Shown here: piece by piece, positions 1 through 8,713 of the stretch
Layout: every line of letters begins with the position of its first letter
Position numbering within the stretch: the first letter of the stretch is position 1
Source: JACMJP01 sp046160675
GTDB taxonomy: Bacteria > Bacteroidota > Bacteroidia > Chitinophagales > BACL12
NCBI GenBank assembly: GCA_046160675.1
Contig: JBJXHH010000004.1
Coordinates: forward strand, 1 to 62,351
Length of the DNA: 62,351 nucleotides
Direction: 5' to 3'
The notes under the pieces: generated by a model
What the model saw: only the letters and a program-made list of their open reading frames with translations
Told to the model about the DNA's origin: nothing
Databases searched by the model: none
Program-made: the position numbers and the translations under genes

Positions 1-2553
1 AAGCTCTTTTTGTTTTTTTCATTTTCCGCATTTTCGCAAACTACCTGGACAGTACCGGGTACTTACTCAACAATTGCTGCGGCCGTTACTGCAATAAATT
101 CAGGGGGTGTTCCAGCGGGAGGGTTGACAATAAATGTGAGTGCAGGGCATACTGAAACATCAGTTAACATTTCACTGAACACAACTACGTCATCCGCCGT
201 AAATCCAATACTTATTCAAAAATCCGGCGGCGGAGCAAATCCTTTGATTCAATCTTCGTCAGCAGGCAGCGGATCATCAATAAGCAACGATTGTTTTTTT
301 AAAATCTTTAAAACAGATTATGTTACTATTGATGGAATTGACCTTCTTGAAAATTATACAGGAACTACAACTACTCCTGCTATAGAGTTCGGGTATTTTA
401 TCACCAAACAAAACAATGATGCCTGTAATTATATCACCATCAGAAATTGCAATATTTCACTTTCACTGAATGCATCAAATACAATTGGCATTTACCAGTC
501 TTGTATTCACGGAACAACAGGCGCTGCTGTTAGCGTAAACAATGTAGGGGGGCAATGTAATTACAATTCATACTATGCAAACACCATCGAGAACGCTTAC
601 TATGGCATTTCACTCAATGGTTTTAATGCAACTACTTACCCGGACCTGAACTGCAGCATTGGTGTTGGCGGCGGAAATACTGTTACTGATTTTGGCATTT
701 CATCTTTTACTACACCCATCAGAGCTTACTGGCAAAGACATATTACTATTGCGAACAACACGGTGAGCGGGGGCTTAGGAAGTTCTTCCACCATTTACGG
801 AATTTCAATTACAGGTGCCAATAACAGTAATGCCGATGTGTATAATAATACTGTTACATTATTAAACAGTGGATATACAAAAGGCATATATCTCACCAGC
901 GGGTCATTGACAGGAGGCGCAACAAATACAATAAATATTTATAACAACACGATAACAGGATGCGTAAACGGCGCCCTGTCTGCAGAGTTCGGGGGAATTA
1001 TTCATGAAACAACCGCAACAACTGCTAACATCTATGGAAACACGATTTCGAATAATGCAAGCGGTCAGTTACTGTATTGCATCAGTTCCGCAGCATCAAG
1101 CAACAACCTGAATATTTATAATAATGTAGTTTCTGATTGTACAGCTACAGATAATTTTTTTGGAGTAAGCAGGGCATATTATACTTCTCTTGCTTTTGAT
1201 GGAAACATGAATTTTTATAATAACGAAACGTATAATATCACTTCCTATAATTCAACATTTGAACTCTGTCTATTCACCGGTTCTTTCGGAACTACAGGTG
1301 TGCAAAATTTTTATAATAATCGTTTTTACAATATCACTCAAAATTCATCATACGGCAGCGGCGTTTATTTTATAGGAATGACCTTGCCCTATGGGGAGGA
1401 TGTATATTGTTATAACAATATGATCTCGGGTTTTACTATTGGTGCAGGATCTACCTGTGAGTCTGTTTATGGAATAAGATCGTTTAACAATTATTCTTTG
1501 GGTAATAATTATATTGCTTACAATACAGTTGCTCTCAATGTTACAGGAAATTCTCCAAATTTTACCTCTTCTGCGCTTTATATCAACTCAACTAATACAA
1601 GAGTTATTAATAATATTTTCAGCAACAAAAGCAATCACCTCGGCACAGGAAAAACCTGCGCAATTGAAAAGTCATCCTCCATGACTTTAAGCGAGTATGA
1701 AAGCATAAACAATAACAATTGTTTGTATGCAGGAACAGGCTCAGCAAATTATTTATTTTTTGATGGAACAACGGGGTACTCTACCCTTGCAGCATTCCAA
1801 TCCTTGGTATCGCCGGCTGATGCAAACTCAATCAGTATTGATCCTTCTGCTTATTTTACTTCAACAAATGATGTTCATATTTCTTTGTGCAGCGGCTGTC
1901 CGCTTGAAAATGCGGGGACGGTTTATGCAGCCGTAAGCACGGATTACGATTATGAAGCCCGAAGTGCATCAGCGCCCGAAATTGGAGCGGATGAAATAGT
2001 ACTCATTCTTCCTGTTGTTTTATCAAACTTTGCCGCTTCATCACTTCAGACCTTTGTTCAATTAAGCTGGGAAACGCAATCTGAAATCAACAATGATCAT
2101 TTTGTGATTGAACGAAGCTCTGATGCAAAAACCTTTACAGAAATCGGCAGTGTACTTGGTGCTGGAAATACTTCATCGGCAACTATTTACACATTTACTG
2201 ATGAAAACCCGGAAGCAGGAATGAATTTCTATCGCCTGCGACAGGTGGATGCAAACGGGCAGTATACATTTTCTAAAATTGAAAATGCCTACATACAGCC
2301 AACCAGCTTATGTATGCTTTTGGAGAATCCGGTACTGGAGCACATACAGATCAGAATTTTCTCACATGAAAACACCCCGGTTCAAATTCTGCTCACAGAC
2401 CTAAATGGCAAAATATATATCAGCGAAATCGCAGGAAAATCGGGCTTTTCGGAGGTTCTGAGCTTCCCTGCACAACACCTTCCAAACGGAGTTTACATCC
2501 TCCAATGTATAATTGGTGAACAGCATACAACCTTCAAGGTTGTTAAACAATAA
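1..2553 (+). CDS. Secreted parallel beta-helix protein with T9SS type A sorting domain (5' truncated)
   Basis: The frame is open from base 1. The first visible residues are the hydrophobic end of a signal peptide finishing in AFSQ, so the true start lies left of the window. Residues about 30-600 are Asn/Thr/Gly-rich with many short NxYNNTI-like repeats, typical of right-handed parallel beta-helix (PbH1) proteins. Residues about 665-760 form the fibronectin-like segment (LPVVLSNFAA, then WETQSEINNDHFVIERS) that precedes many Bacteroidota sorting domains, and the last ~80 residues fit a type A T9SS C-terminal domain. It is probably exported by T9SS and anchored at the surface or released. Some beta-helix proteins are polysaccharide lyases or adhesins, but no catalytic site can be assigned here. 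The next gene is an amylase, so a link to glycan handling is possible but unproven. Confidence 0.85.
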   Translation, partial: KLFLFFSFSAFSQTTWTVPGTYSTIAAAVTAINSGGVPAGGLTINVSAGHTETSVNISLNTTTSSAVNPILIQKSGGGANPLIQSSSAGSGSSISNDCFFKIFKTDYVTIDGIDLLENYTGTTTTPAIEFGYFITKQNNDACNYITIRNCNISLSLNASNTIGIYQSCIHGTTGAAVSVNNVGGQCNYNSYYANTIENAYYGISLNGFNATTYPDLNCSIGVGGGNTVTDFGISSFTTPIRAYWQRHITIANNTVSGGLGSSSTIYGISITGANNSNADVYNNTVTLLNSGYTKGIYLTSGSLTGGATNTINIYNNTITGCVNGALSAEFGGIIHETTATTANIYGNTISNNASGQLLYCISSAASSNNLNIYNNVVSDCTATDNFFGVSRAYYTSLAFDGNMNFYNNETYNITSYNSTFELCLFTGSFGTTGVQNFYNNRFYNITQNSSYGSGVYFIGMTLPYGEDVYCYNNMISGFTIGAGSTCESVYGIRSFNNYSLGNNYIAYNTVALNVTGNSPNFTSSALYINSTNTRVINNIFSNKSNHLGTGKTCAIEKSSSMTLSEYESINNNNCLYAGTGSANYLFFDGTTGYSTLAAFQSLVSPADANSISIDPSAYFTSTNDVHISLCSGCPLENAGTVYAAVSTDYDYEARSASAPEIGADEIVLILPVVLSNFAASSLQTFVQLSWETQSEINNDHFVIERSSDAKTFTEIGSVLGAGNTSSATIYTFTDENPEAGMNFYRLRQVDANGQYTFSKIENAYIQPTSLCMLLENPVLEHIQIRIFSHENTPVQILLTDLNGKIYISEIAGKSGFSEVLSFPAQHLPNGVYILQCIIGEQHTTFKVVKQ

Positions 2554-2560
2554 ACCGGCA

Positions 2561-2592
2561 TTTAGTTTTCCGCTATCAGTTTTTTACTTTTG
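2561..2592 (+). promoter_or_regulatory. Candidate promoter of the amylase gene
   Basis: A perfect -7 box of the Bacteroidota consensus TAnnTTTG (TACTTTTG, 2585-2592) lies 20 nt downstream of TTTA (2561-2564), a 3-of-4 match to the -33 TTTG box. The TTG at 2590 that could open the reading frame lies inside the -7 box. This favours the ATG at 2644 as the real start and gives a leader of about 48 nt. Confidence 0.5.
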
Positions 2593-2643
2593 AACTGCGC
2601 AAAGAATTTCCTGCGTTTCTCAATCAATAATAATAAGCCGGCT

Positions 2644-4479
2644 ATGAAAAAATTATTTTTCTTTTTACCAGTAATATTTTTTTGCTGCAACATCATTTCG
2701 CAAAACATTCAGCAAATGTGCCCGCCGAGTTGGTGGGTTGGCATGAAAAATCCTGAATTACAGATCATGATTTACGGTGAAAACATTTCATCATATGATG
2801 TGAAAACAAATTACCCGGGAGTGACCATCGTTGCTACAACAAAAGTTGAGAATAAAAATTACTTGTTTGTTGACCTTATAATTGAAACATCAACAAAACC
2901 CGGTCAAATTCAGTTTTCCTTTTCTTCCCCCGGCAAAACATACACTCAGTTGTACGAATTAAAACAAAGGGAAAAGCGAACGATAGATTATGGGCTCAAT
3001 TCATCTGATTTTATTTATCTCATTATGCCCGATCGTTTTGCAAACGGCGACCCTGGCAATGACAGCATTGCTGGTATGCAGGAAAAATATTACGGAAGAA
3101 AAAGCCTGACAAGCAGGCACGGCGGTGATTTGCAGGGCATCATCAATAATTTGGATTATCTGAATAAACTTGGGGTAACAGGAGTTTGGTGTACACCACT
3201 GCTTGAAAACGACCAGCCCGAGTGGAGCTATCATGGGTATGCAATGACAGATCATTACAAAATTGACAGGCGCTTTGGTACGAATGAACTTTATAAAAAA
3301 TATGCGCAGGAAAGTCATAAAAGAAACATGAAGGTTGTGATGGACATCGTACCCAACCACTGCGGAAGCAATCACTGGATGATAAAAGATATGCCTATGC
3401 AGAACTGGGTGCATCAATGGGATACATACACAAAAACTAATTACAGAACCCCGACTTTAGTTGATAATTATGCAAGTGAATATGATAAAAATCTGATGCT
3501 GGACGGATGGTTTGACAAACATATGCCCGATTTAAACCATGATAATCCTTTTTTAGCAACATATCTTACCCAGAGTTATATCTGGTGGATTGAATATGCC
3601 CATCTTGATGGTTTCAGAATTGATACATACACATATAATGACTTGCAATATATGATTGATATGCAGAAAAAAGTCTTTTCTGAATATCCTGGCTTCGGGA
3701 TGTTTGCTGAAACCTGGGTGGATGGAATAGCAGTACAATCTTATTTCAAAGGAGATAATAACCTGAATACCGGTTATAATTCCACTGTTCCCGGTCTTAC
3801 GGATTTTGAGTTGCTCTGGAGTATAAACGATATGGTGAACGAGCCCTTTGGTTGGGTTGATGGTGTTGGCAGTATTTACCTGAAATTGAGTCAAGATTAT
3901 GTGTACGGTGATGCTAATAAAAACGTAGTCTTTATTGGCAATCATGACCTGAGCAGGTTTTACTCAGTTTGCGGAGAAAATATTGACAAGATGAAACAGG
4001 CTGTAACATTTATTCTCACAACGAGAGGTATTCCGCAGTGGTATTACGGCGACGAGATACTTATGAAAAATTTCACAAACCCTGACGGGCGGGTGAGAGA
4101 AGACTTTCCGGGTGGATGGCAAGGAGATAAAACAAATAAGTTTGATGAATCCAACTTAGAGGGAAAGGAAAAAGATTTTTTTAATTATGTGAGAACACTT
4201 GCAAACTATCGCAAAATATCAGCACCTATTACACAGGGCAAACTCATGCAATTTGTTCCCTATGATGGAGTATATGTATATTTCAGATATACAGAGAGTG
4301 AATGTGTAATGGTGGTGATAAATTCAAGCAACAAAGAAATGGAGCTATCAACAAAAAATTATGCTGAAAGAACAGATGAATTTGCAAAAGCAAAAAATGT
4401 ATTAACAGGCGCAGTTACTAATTTGACTTCCATAAAAATTCCTGCAATGAGTGCAGAAGTATTTGAACTGCAAAAATAA
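2644..4479 (+). CDS. Alpha-amylase family glycoside hydrolase (GH13, SusA/neopullulanase-like)
   Basis: This 611-residue enzyme is predicted to hydrolyse alpha-1,4 glucans or maltooligosaccharides in the periplasm or at the outer membrane. The start at 2644 gives a signal peptide (MKKLFFFLPVIFF); the longer frame from TTG 2590 would run through the promoter. A Cys pair in the signal region leaves a lipoprotein possible. An N-terminal beta-sandwich domain of the cyclomaltodextrinase type (about 20-110) is followed by the (beta/alpha)8 barrel. The four conserved GH13 regions are visible: MDIVPNH, GFRID (nucleophile Asp327), FAETW (acid/base Glu356) and IGNHD (Asp435). A C-terminal beta domain follows. 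It resembles SusA-type neopullulanases, but no susC/susD pair or susR lies beside it, so it is not in a classical polysaccharide utilisation locus here. Confidence 0.9.
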   Translation: MKKLFFFLPVIFFCCNIISQNIQQMCPPSWWVGMKNPELQIMIYGENISSYDVKTNYPGVTIVATTKVENKNYLFVDLIIETSTKPGQIQFSFSSPGKTYTQLYELKQREKRTIDYGLNSSDFIYLIMPDRFANGDPGNDSIAGMQEKYYGRKSLTSRHGGDLQGIINNLDYLNKLGVTGVWCTPLLENDQPEWSYHGYAMTDHYKIDRRFGTNELYKKYAQESHKRNMKVVMDIVPNHCGSNHWMIKDMPMQNWVHQWDTYTKTNYRTPTLVDNYASEYDKNLMLDGWFDKHMPDLNHDNPFLATYLTQSYIWWIEYAHLDGFRIDTYTYNDLQYMIDMQKKVFSEYPGFGMFAETWVDGIAVQSYFKGDNNLNTGYNSTVPGLTDFELLWSINDMVNEPFGWVDGVGSIYLKLSQDYVYGDANKNVVFIGNHDLSRFYSVCGENIDKMKQAVTFILTTRGIPQWYYGDEILMKNFTNPDGRVREDFPGGWQGDKTNKFDESNLEGKEKDFFNYVRTLANYRKISAPITQGKLMQFVPYDGVYVYFRYTESECVMVVINSSNKEMELSTKNYAERTDEFAKAKNVLTGAVTNLTSIKIPAMSAEVFELQK

Positions 4480-4490
4480 ATTCTAATTAT

Positions 4491-7400
4491 ATGCACAAAA
4501 AATTTCTTTTTGGTTTTTTTTCGCTGGCATTGTTTTTTTCAATATCAGCCTCTTCTCAAACAAACAAAAAATCATCAGACCAAACTCCTGGGGTTACTTC
4601 TCAGGTACAAGTTCCAAAAGAATTGTATTCAGCGCTTCAATGGCGAAATATAGGTCCCTGGCGCAGCGGTAGAACCTGTGCCGTTACTGGTGTTCCGGGT
4701 AATAACAAAATTTATTACGCCGGCTTTGCAGGCGGCGGAATCTTTAAGACTGAGGACGGTGGGCAAAGTTGGCGACAGGTTTCTGACACTACATTTCATT
4801 CTGCAAGTTGCGGTGCAATCACCGTTGCACAAACTAACCCCAATATTATATATGCAGGCATGGGCGAAGTGGAGATGCGGGGAAACATTTCTTTCGGGGA
4901 TGGTGTATATAAAAGTTTTGATGCCGGAAAAACATGGAAACACATGGGCTTAAAGGAAAGTTATGCGATAGGTGAGATTGCTGTGCATCCTCAAAATGAA
5001 AATATAGTGTATGTAGCAGCAATGGGGAATGTGTGGAAGCCGAACAAAGAAAGAGGATTATATAAATCAATTGACGGGGGAAGTACCTGGAACCTTGTAC
5101 TAAAAGGGATGAATGATTCTATAGGTTGTGTTGATGTAAAGATTGACCCTCTCAATTCGAATACTCTTTATGCAAGCCTATGGAAAGCAGGCAGAACACC
5201 CTACTCTTTGAATGCAGGAGGAAAAGGTTGCGGCTTGTATAAAAGTATAGATGGCGGAAATACCTGGAAGCTCATCTCGGAAAATCCCGGAATGCCAAAA
5301 GGTTTATTGGGAAAAATAAATGTTGCAGTTTCTTATCAGAATCAAGGTCACTTGTGGGCCAGTGTTGAACATGCTGAACACATGGGTATTTATAAATCTG
5401 TAGATGGAGGAGGCACCTGGAGCCACATAAACCCTGACATGAACCTGATGCAGAGACCCTGGTATTTTAATAACATCTACGTTGATCCGAAGAATGACAA
5501 TGAATTGCATTGTATGCAGGTATATTATCTCAGAAGTATTGATGGCGGACATTCTTTTACTATTGCTCATACAGTAACCTGGGATAATCATGTAATGTGG
5601 ATCAATCCGGAAGATCCTGATAATTTTATTATCGGTGGTGACGGCGGACCTACTATTACATTTGACAACGGGGTAAACTGGACAGATATAGATATTCCAA
5701 CCGCACAGTTTTATCATATTAATCTTGACAATGTTTTTCCATATAATGTATATGGCGCACAACAGGATAACACTTCCATTAAAATAAAATCGAGGTCAGG
5801 CAGCGGAACTATAGATGAAACCGATTGGCATTGGGTGGCCGGAGGCGAAGCCGGGTATATTGTACCTGATCCACTAAACAATAAAATTACTTACGGCGGA
5901 GAGTACGATGGAATTTTTTCAACCTTTAATGAAGACAATGATGTGTATCGTATTATTTCCATCAATCCTGAAATACATTATGGCGATGGCGCTATCTCGG
6001 CACAAAAAAGATTTAACTGGACATTTCCTATTGCCTTTTCACCTCATAACCCAAAATGTTTATACGCAACAAGCAATTATGTGCATCGCAGTTTTGATGG
6101 TGGTAATAGTTGGGAAACTATTTCCGGTGACTTAACCCGCAATGATCCAAAAACCTTACAATCAAGTGGTGGCCCTGTTACAAAAGACAATACCGGGGTT
6201 GAGTTCTACGCAACGATTTTTGCATTTGCAGAAAGCCCTGTTGAGCCGGGAATACTCTGGACAGGCAGTGATGATGGGCTGATTCATTTATCAAGAGATA
6301 ATGGAAAAACATGGACGAATGTTACGCCGGCTAATTTACCTGAATGGAGTATGATCAGCTTTGTAGAACCTTCACATTTTGACCCGGCAAGCTGTTATAT
6401 CTCTGCTACAAAATATAAGTTCGGCGACATGCTGCCTTACATTTATAAAACAAATGATTACGGAAAAACATGGACAAAAATTACAAATGGTTTACCTGTA
6501 TATAATCGATGCATAAGAAATGATCCGAATGTGAAGGGCTTATTATATGCAGGATTGGAAACCGGTGTGTATGTTTCATTTGATGATGGCAATGCCTGGC
6601 AAACACTCCAGTTGAACCTACCGGCAACTCCTGTAACAGATATTCAGATACATAAAGGGGAAAGAGATGTTGCCATTGCAACACACGGTAGAAGCTTCTG
6701 GATTTTAGATGACATCACTCCTTTGTATGAATTGGCAGGAACTCCAATTTCAAAAAACGAAAATCATTTATTTCAAATCCATGAAGCGTACAGAACTCCT
6801 GGCGAGCCCTGGACGGGTGAAGTGCCGGATGATCAGAGCGGGCCTAGTGAACCATTAGGTGTGCGGGTGAGATATTATCTTGCTAACACCCTTGCCGACA
6901 CCTCTTCCCAGGAGTTAAAGCTTGTTTTTTATGAAGCAGATGGAGATTCAATTCTCTCTTATTCAAATTTATATGATACTAAACGTTCTCCTTTAAACCC
7001 AAAAAGAAACCAGTTTTATCCTGATACAACAAAGGTTGAGACTGGAAAACTAAATGCGCAAAAAGGGATGCATGAGTTCATCTGGAATATGCGTTATCCC
7101 GATGCAACTGCCGATACCAGTGCAATGTTTGATGGAACTGTTGCAGGGCCATTGGTTGTTCCCGGAAATTATTCGGCTAAACTTTTTATTGGAGCAGCGA
7201 TGGTGGGCGAACAAAAATTTGTTGTGAAAAGTGACACCCGAAACCCTGCAACACAAAAAGAGTTGCAGGCGCAGTTTGAGTTGAGTAATAAGATAAATGC
7301 AAAAGTTACAGAAATAAGTAAAGCAACAAAGCAGATACGAGAGATCCGTTCTCAAATTGAAACTTATCTTGCAATCGAGAGCGATACAACAAAAGCAAAT

Positions 7401-7715
7401 GCATTTAAAAAAGTAAGCGATCCGCTCATTGAGAGTTTAAACACAATTAGCGGTGAATTGTACAATGAAAAAATTGTAACATTTTATGATAACCTGAAAT
7501 TTCCCGTTAAAATTGAAGAAAAGCTTACTTCACTGAATGCATTTTTGCAAACTGCCGATGCGGGCCCAACACAGAGTATGATAGATAAATACAATGACCT
7601 GGCAGGCCGGTCTGATGTACAATTGGCAAAGTTGAAAAAACTGATGGACGAAAGTATTTCAGTGCTTAACAATATTGCCGGAGAGCAGAAAAGTAGTGTG
7701 ATTGAAATAGAATAA
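4491..7715 (+). CDS. Secreted sortilin-type (VPS10) Asp-box beta-propeller protein
   Basis: A 1074-residue exported protein with a clear signal peptide (cleavage near SASSQ, about residue 23). About eleven Asp-box (BNR) motifs of the form DGGxSW/DxGxTW are spread over residues 80-720 (for example TEDGGQSW, IDGGSTW, FDGGNSW, RDNGKTW), giving one or two beta-propellers as in the sortilin N-terminal domain. Proteins of this size are common in Bacteroidota and are often labelled glycosyl hydrolase, but I see no sialidase catalytic set, so the enzymatic label is doubtful. Residues about 930-1074 form a charged, helical tail, and there is no T9SS sorting domain. It starts 11 bp after the amylase gene and probably shares its transcript. 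Confidence 0.75.
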   Translation: MHKKFLFGFFSLALFFSISASSQTNKKSSDQTPGVTSQVQVPKELYSALQWRNIGPWRSGRTCAVTGVPGNNKIYYAGFAGGGIFKTEDGGQSWRQVSDTTFHSASCGAITVAQTNPNIIYAGMGEVEMRGNISFGDGVYKSFDAGKTWKHMGLKESYAIGEIAVHPQNENIVYVAAMGNVWKPNKERGLYKSIDGGSTWNLVLKGMNDSIGCVDVKIDPLNSNTLYASLWKAGRTPYSLNAGGKGCGLYKSIDGGNTWKLISENPGMPKGLLGKINVAVSYQNQGHLWASVEHAEHMGIYKSVDGGGTWSHINPDMNLMQRPWYFNNIYVDPKNDNELHCMQVYYLRSIDGGHSFTIAHTVTWDNHVMWINPEDPDNFIIGGDGGPTITFDNGVNWTDIDIPTAQFYHINLDNVFPYNVYGAQQDNTSIKIKSRSGSGTIDETDWHWVAGGEAGYIVPDPLNNKITYGGEYDGIFSTFNEDNDVYRIISINPEIHYGDGAISAQKRFNWTFPIAFSPHNPKCLYATSNYVHRSFDGGNSWETISGDLTRNDPKTLQSSGGPVTKDNTGVEFYATIFAFAESPVEPGILWTGSDDGLIHLSRDNGKTWTNVTPANLPEWSMISFVEPSHFDPASCYISATKYKFGDMLPYIYKTNDYGKTWTKITNGLPVYNRCIRNDPNVKGLLYAGLETGVYVSFDDGNAWQTLQLNLPATPVTDIQIHKGERDVAIATHGRSFWILDDITPLYELAGTPISKNENHLFQIHEAYRTPGEPWTGEVPDDQSGPSEPLGVRVRYYLANTLADTSSQELKLVFYEADGDSILSYSNLYDTKRSPLNPKRNQFYPDTTKVETGKLNAQKGMHEFIWNMRYPDATADTSAMFDGTVAGPLVVPGNYSAKLFIGAAMVGEQKFVVKSDTRNPATQKELQAQFELSNKINAKVTEISKATKQIREIRSQIETYLAIESDTTKANAFKKVSDPLIESLNTISGELYNEKIVTFYDNLKFPVKIEEKLTSLNAFLQTADAGPTQSMIDKYNDLAGRSDVQLAKLKKLMDESISVLNNIAGEQKSSVIEIE

Positions 7716-7732
7716 AAGTTTCTCTTTATTAT

Positions 7733-8254
7733 ATGCATTTTGAAACTGAGTTGCTCAAAGAGCATTCAAAGGAAAACATGCGAAACATCGCCGGGTGGAT
7801 AGGCGGTGATAAAAAGCGGTTTTCAGAACTCATAGAAATTTTCTTACATGGCGCAAAGAAAACATCTCAAATGGCGGGTTGGGCATTGAGTTACTGTGCA
7901 GAGGCGCATCCGGAACTTATTGTACCGCATATTAAAAAACTACTTAAAAAAACACAGGATACAAAAGCGCACAACTCCGCAAAGCGCCATGTGATAAGGG
8001 TTTTGCAGTATATTAATATTCCGGAAAAAGATGCTGGATTTGCTGCGCAGGTTTGTTTTGATTTTCTTGCAGACAAAAATGAGGAAGTCGCCATCAGGGT
8101 TTTTAGCATGACTGTGCTTTTCAACTTAGTGAAAAGAGAACCTGGCCTGAAGAATGAACTAAAACTTCTGATAGAAGAAAACATAAACCTTGAAAAAGCT
8201 GCATTTAAAAGCCGTGGTAGAAAAATATTAACGGCATTAGAAAAGATGAAATAG
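7733..8254 (+). CDS. Small helical-repeat (HEAT-like) protein of unknown function
   Basis: A 173-residue, soluble, Lys-rich protein with no signal peptide or membrane segment. The predicted pattern is almost wholly alpha-helical pairs (for example FSELIEIFLHGAK, HPELIVPHIKKLLK, NEEVAIRVFSMTVLFNLVK), consistent with HEAT-like repeats that mediate protein contacts. No catalytic motif is evident and I do not recognise a named family. It begins 17 bp after the propeller gene and may be the last gene of that transcript. It converges on the NTF2-like gene with only 4 bp between stop codons. Confidence 0.7.
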   Translation: MHFETELLKEHSKENMRNIAGWIGGDKKRFSELIEIFLHGAKKTSQMAGWALSYCAEAHPELIVPHIKKLLKKTQDTKAHNSAKRHVIRVLQYINIPEKDAGFAAQVCFDFLADKNEEVAIRVFSMTVLFNLVKREPGLKNELKLLIEENINLEKAAFKSRGRKILTALEKMK

Positions 8255-8258
8255 TCTT

Positions 8259-8645
8259 TTACCACATAAACCAAACTCTCCGTATCAATCCTCCTTGCAC
8301 TTCATAGATGGCAGTTGCTTCAAAATCATATTCCCTGCCGGTTACATGTTCTTTATCAATCACAAAGTTGCCCTGCACAATTCTTCCTCGCAGCGCCGCA
8401 TAGTTCTCAGGGGCGGTTTTAAACAGTTCTGCATATTCTTTTGTGAGTTGTTCTTTGCCTTTATACATCAACGACTGGTTATTAAAACTGTAAACCTCAA
8501 TGCTGTCATGATATGTTGCAACAAATGCCTTCAGATCCTGGCGGTTATAGGCATCTAACTGTTGCTGAACAATTTTTTCAGGAGGGATTTGTGAAAAAAC
8601 AGAAATTGCAGCAAACACAAAAAATAGAATTAAAGGGTTTTTCAT
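8259..8645 (-). CDS. Secreted SnoaL/NTF2-like protein
   Basis: A 128-residue protein with a signal peptide (MKNPLILFFVFAAISVFSQ). The mature part has the usual order of an NTF2-like cone fold: an N-terminal helix with QQLDAYNRQDLKAFVATYHDSIEV, then strands including QSLMYKGKEQLTKEYAELF and a C-terminal sheet ending in WFMW. These domains occur as enzymes (isomerases, dehydratases) and as ligand-binding units, and the sequence does not say which applies. The gene lies just downstream of a terminator for the preceding minus-strand gene, so it either has its own promoter in the ~20 bp left or is expressed by read-through. Confidence 0.75.
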   Translation of the reverse strand: MKNPLILFFVFAAISVFSQIPPEKIVQQQLDAYNRQDLKAFVATYHDSIEVYSFNNQSLMYKGKEQLTKEYAELFKTAPENYAALRGRIVQGNFVIDKEHVTGREYDFEATAIYEVQGGLIRRVWFMW

Positions 8646-8662
8646 TTCAGTATTTTATGATT

Positions 8663-8689
8663 AAAAAATGGGCGACAAAATTGTCGCCC
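8663..8689 (-). terminator. Rho-independent terminator of the 974-residue surface protein gene
   Basis: On the minus strand GGGCGAC (8689-8683) pairs perfectly with GTCGCCC (8676-8670). Two further A-T pairs extend the stem, and six U residues follow (8668-8663) after one A. It lies 24 bp past the stop codon at 8714. Confidence 0.8.
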
Positions 8690-8713
8690 TTCAACTATAT
8701 ACTTTTTAAACTT

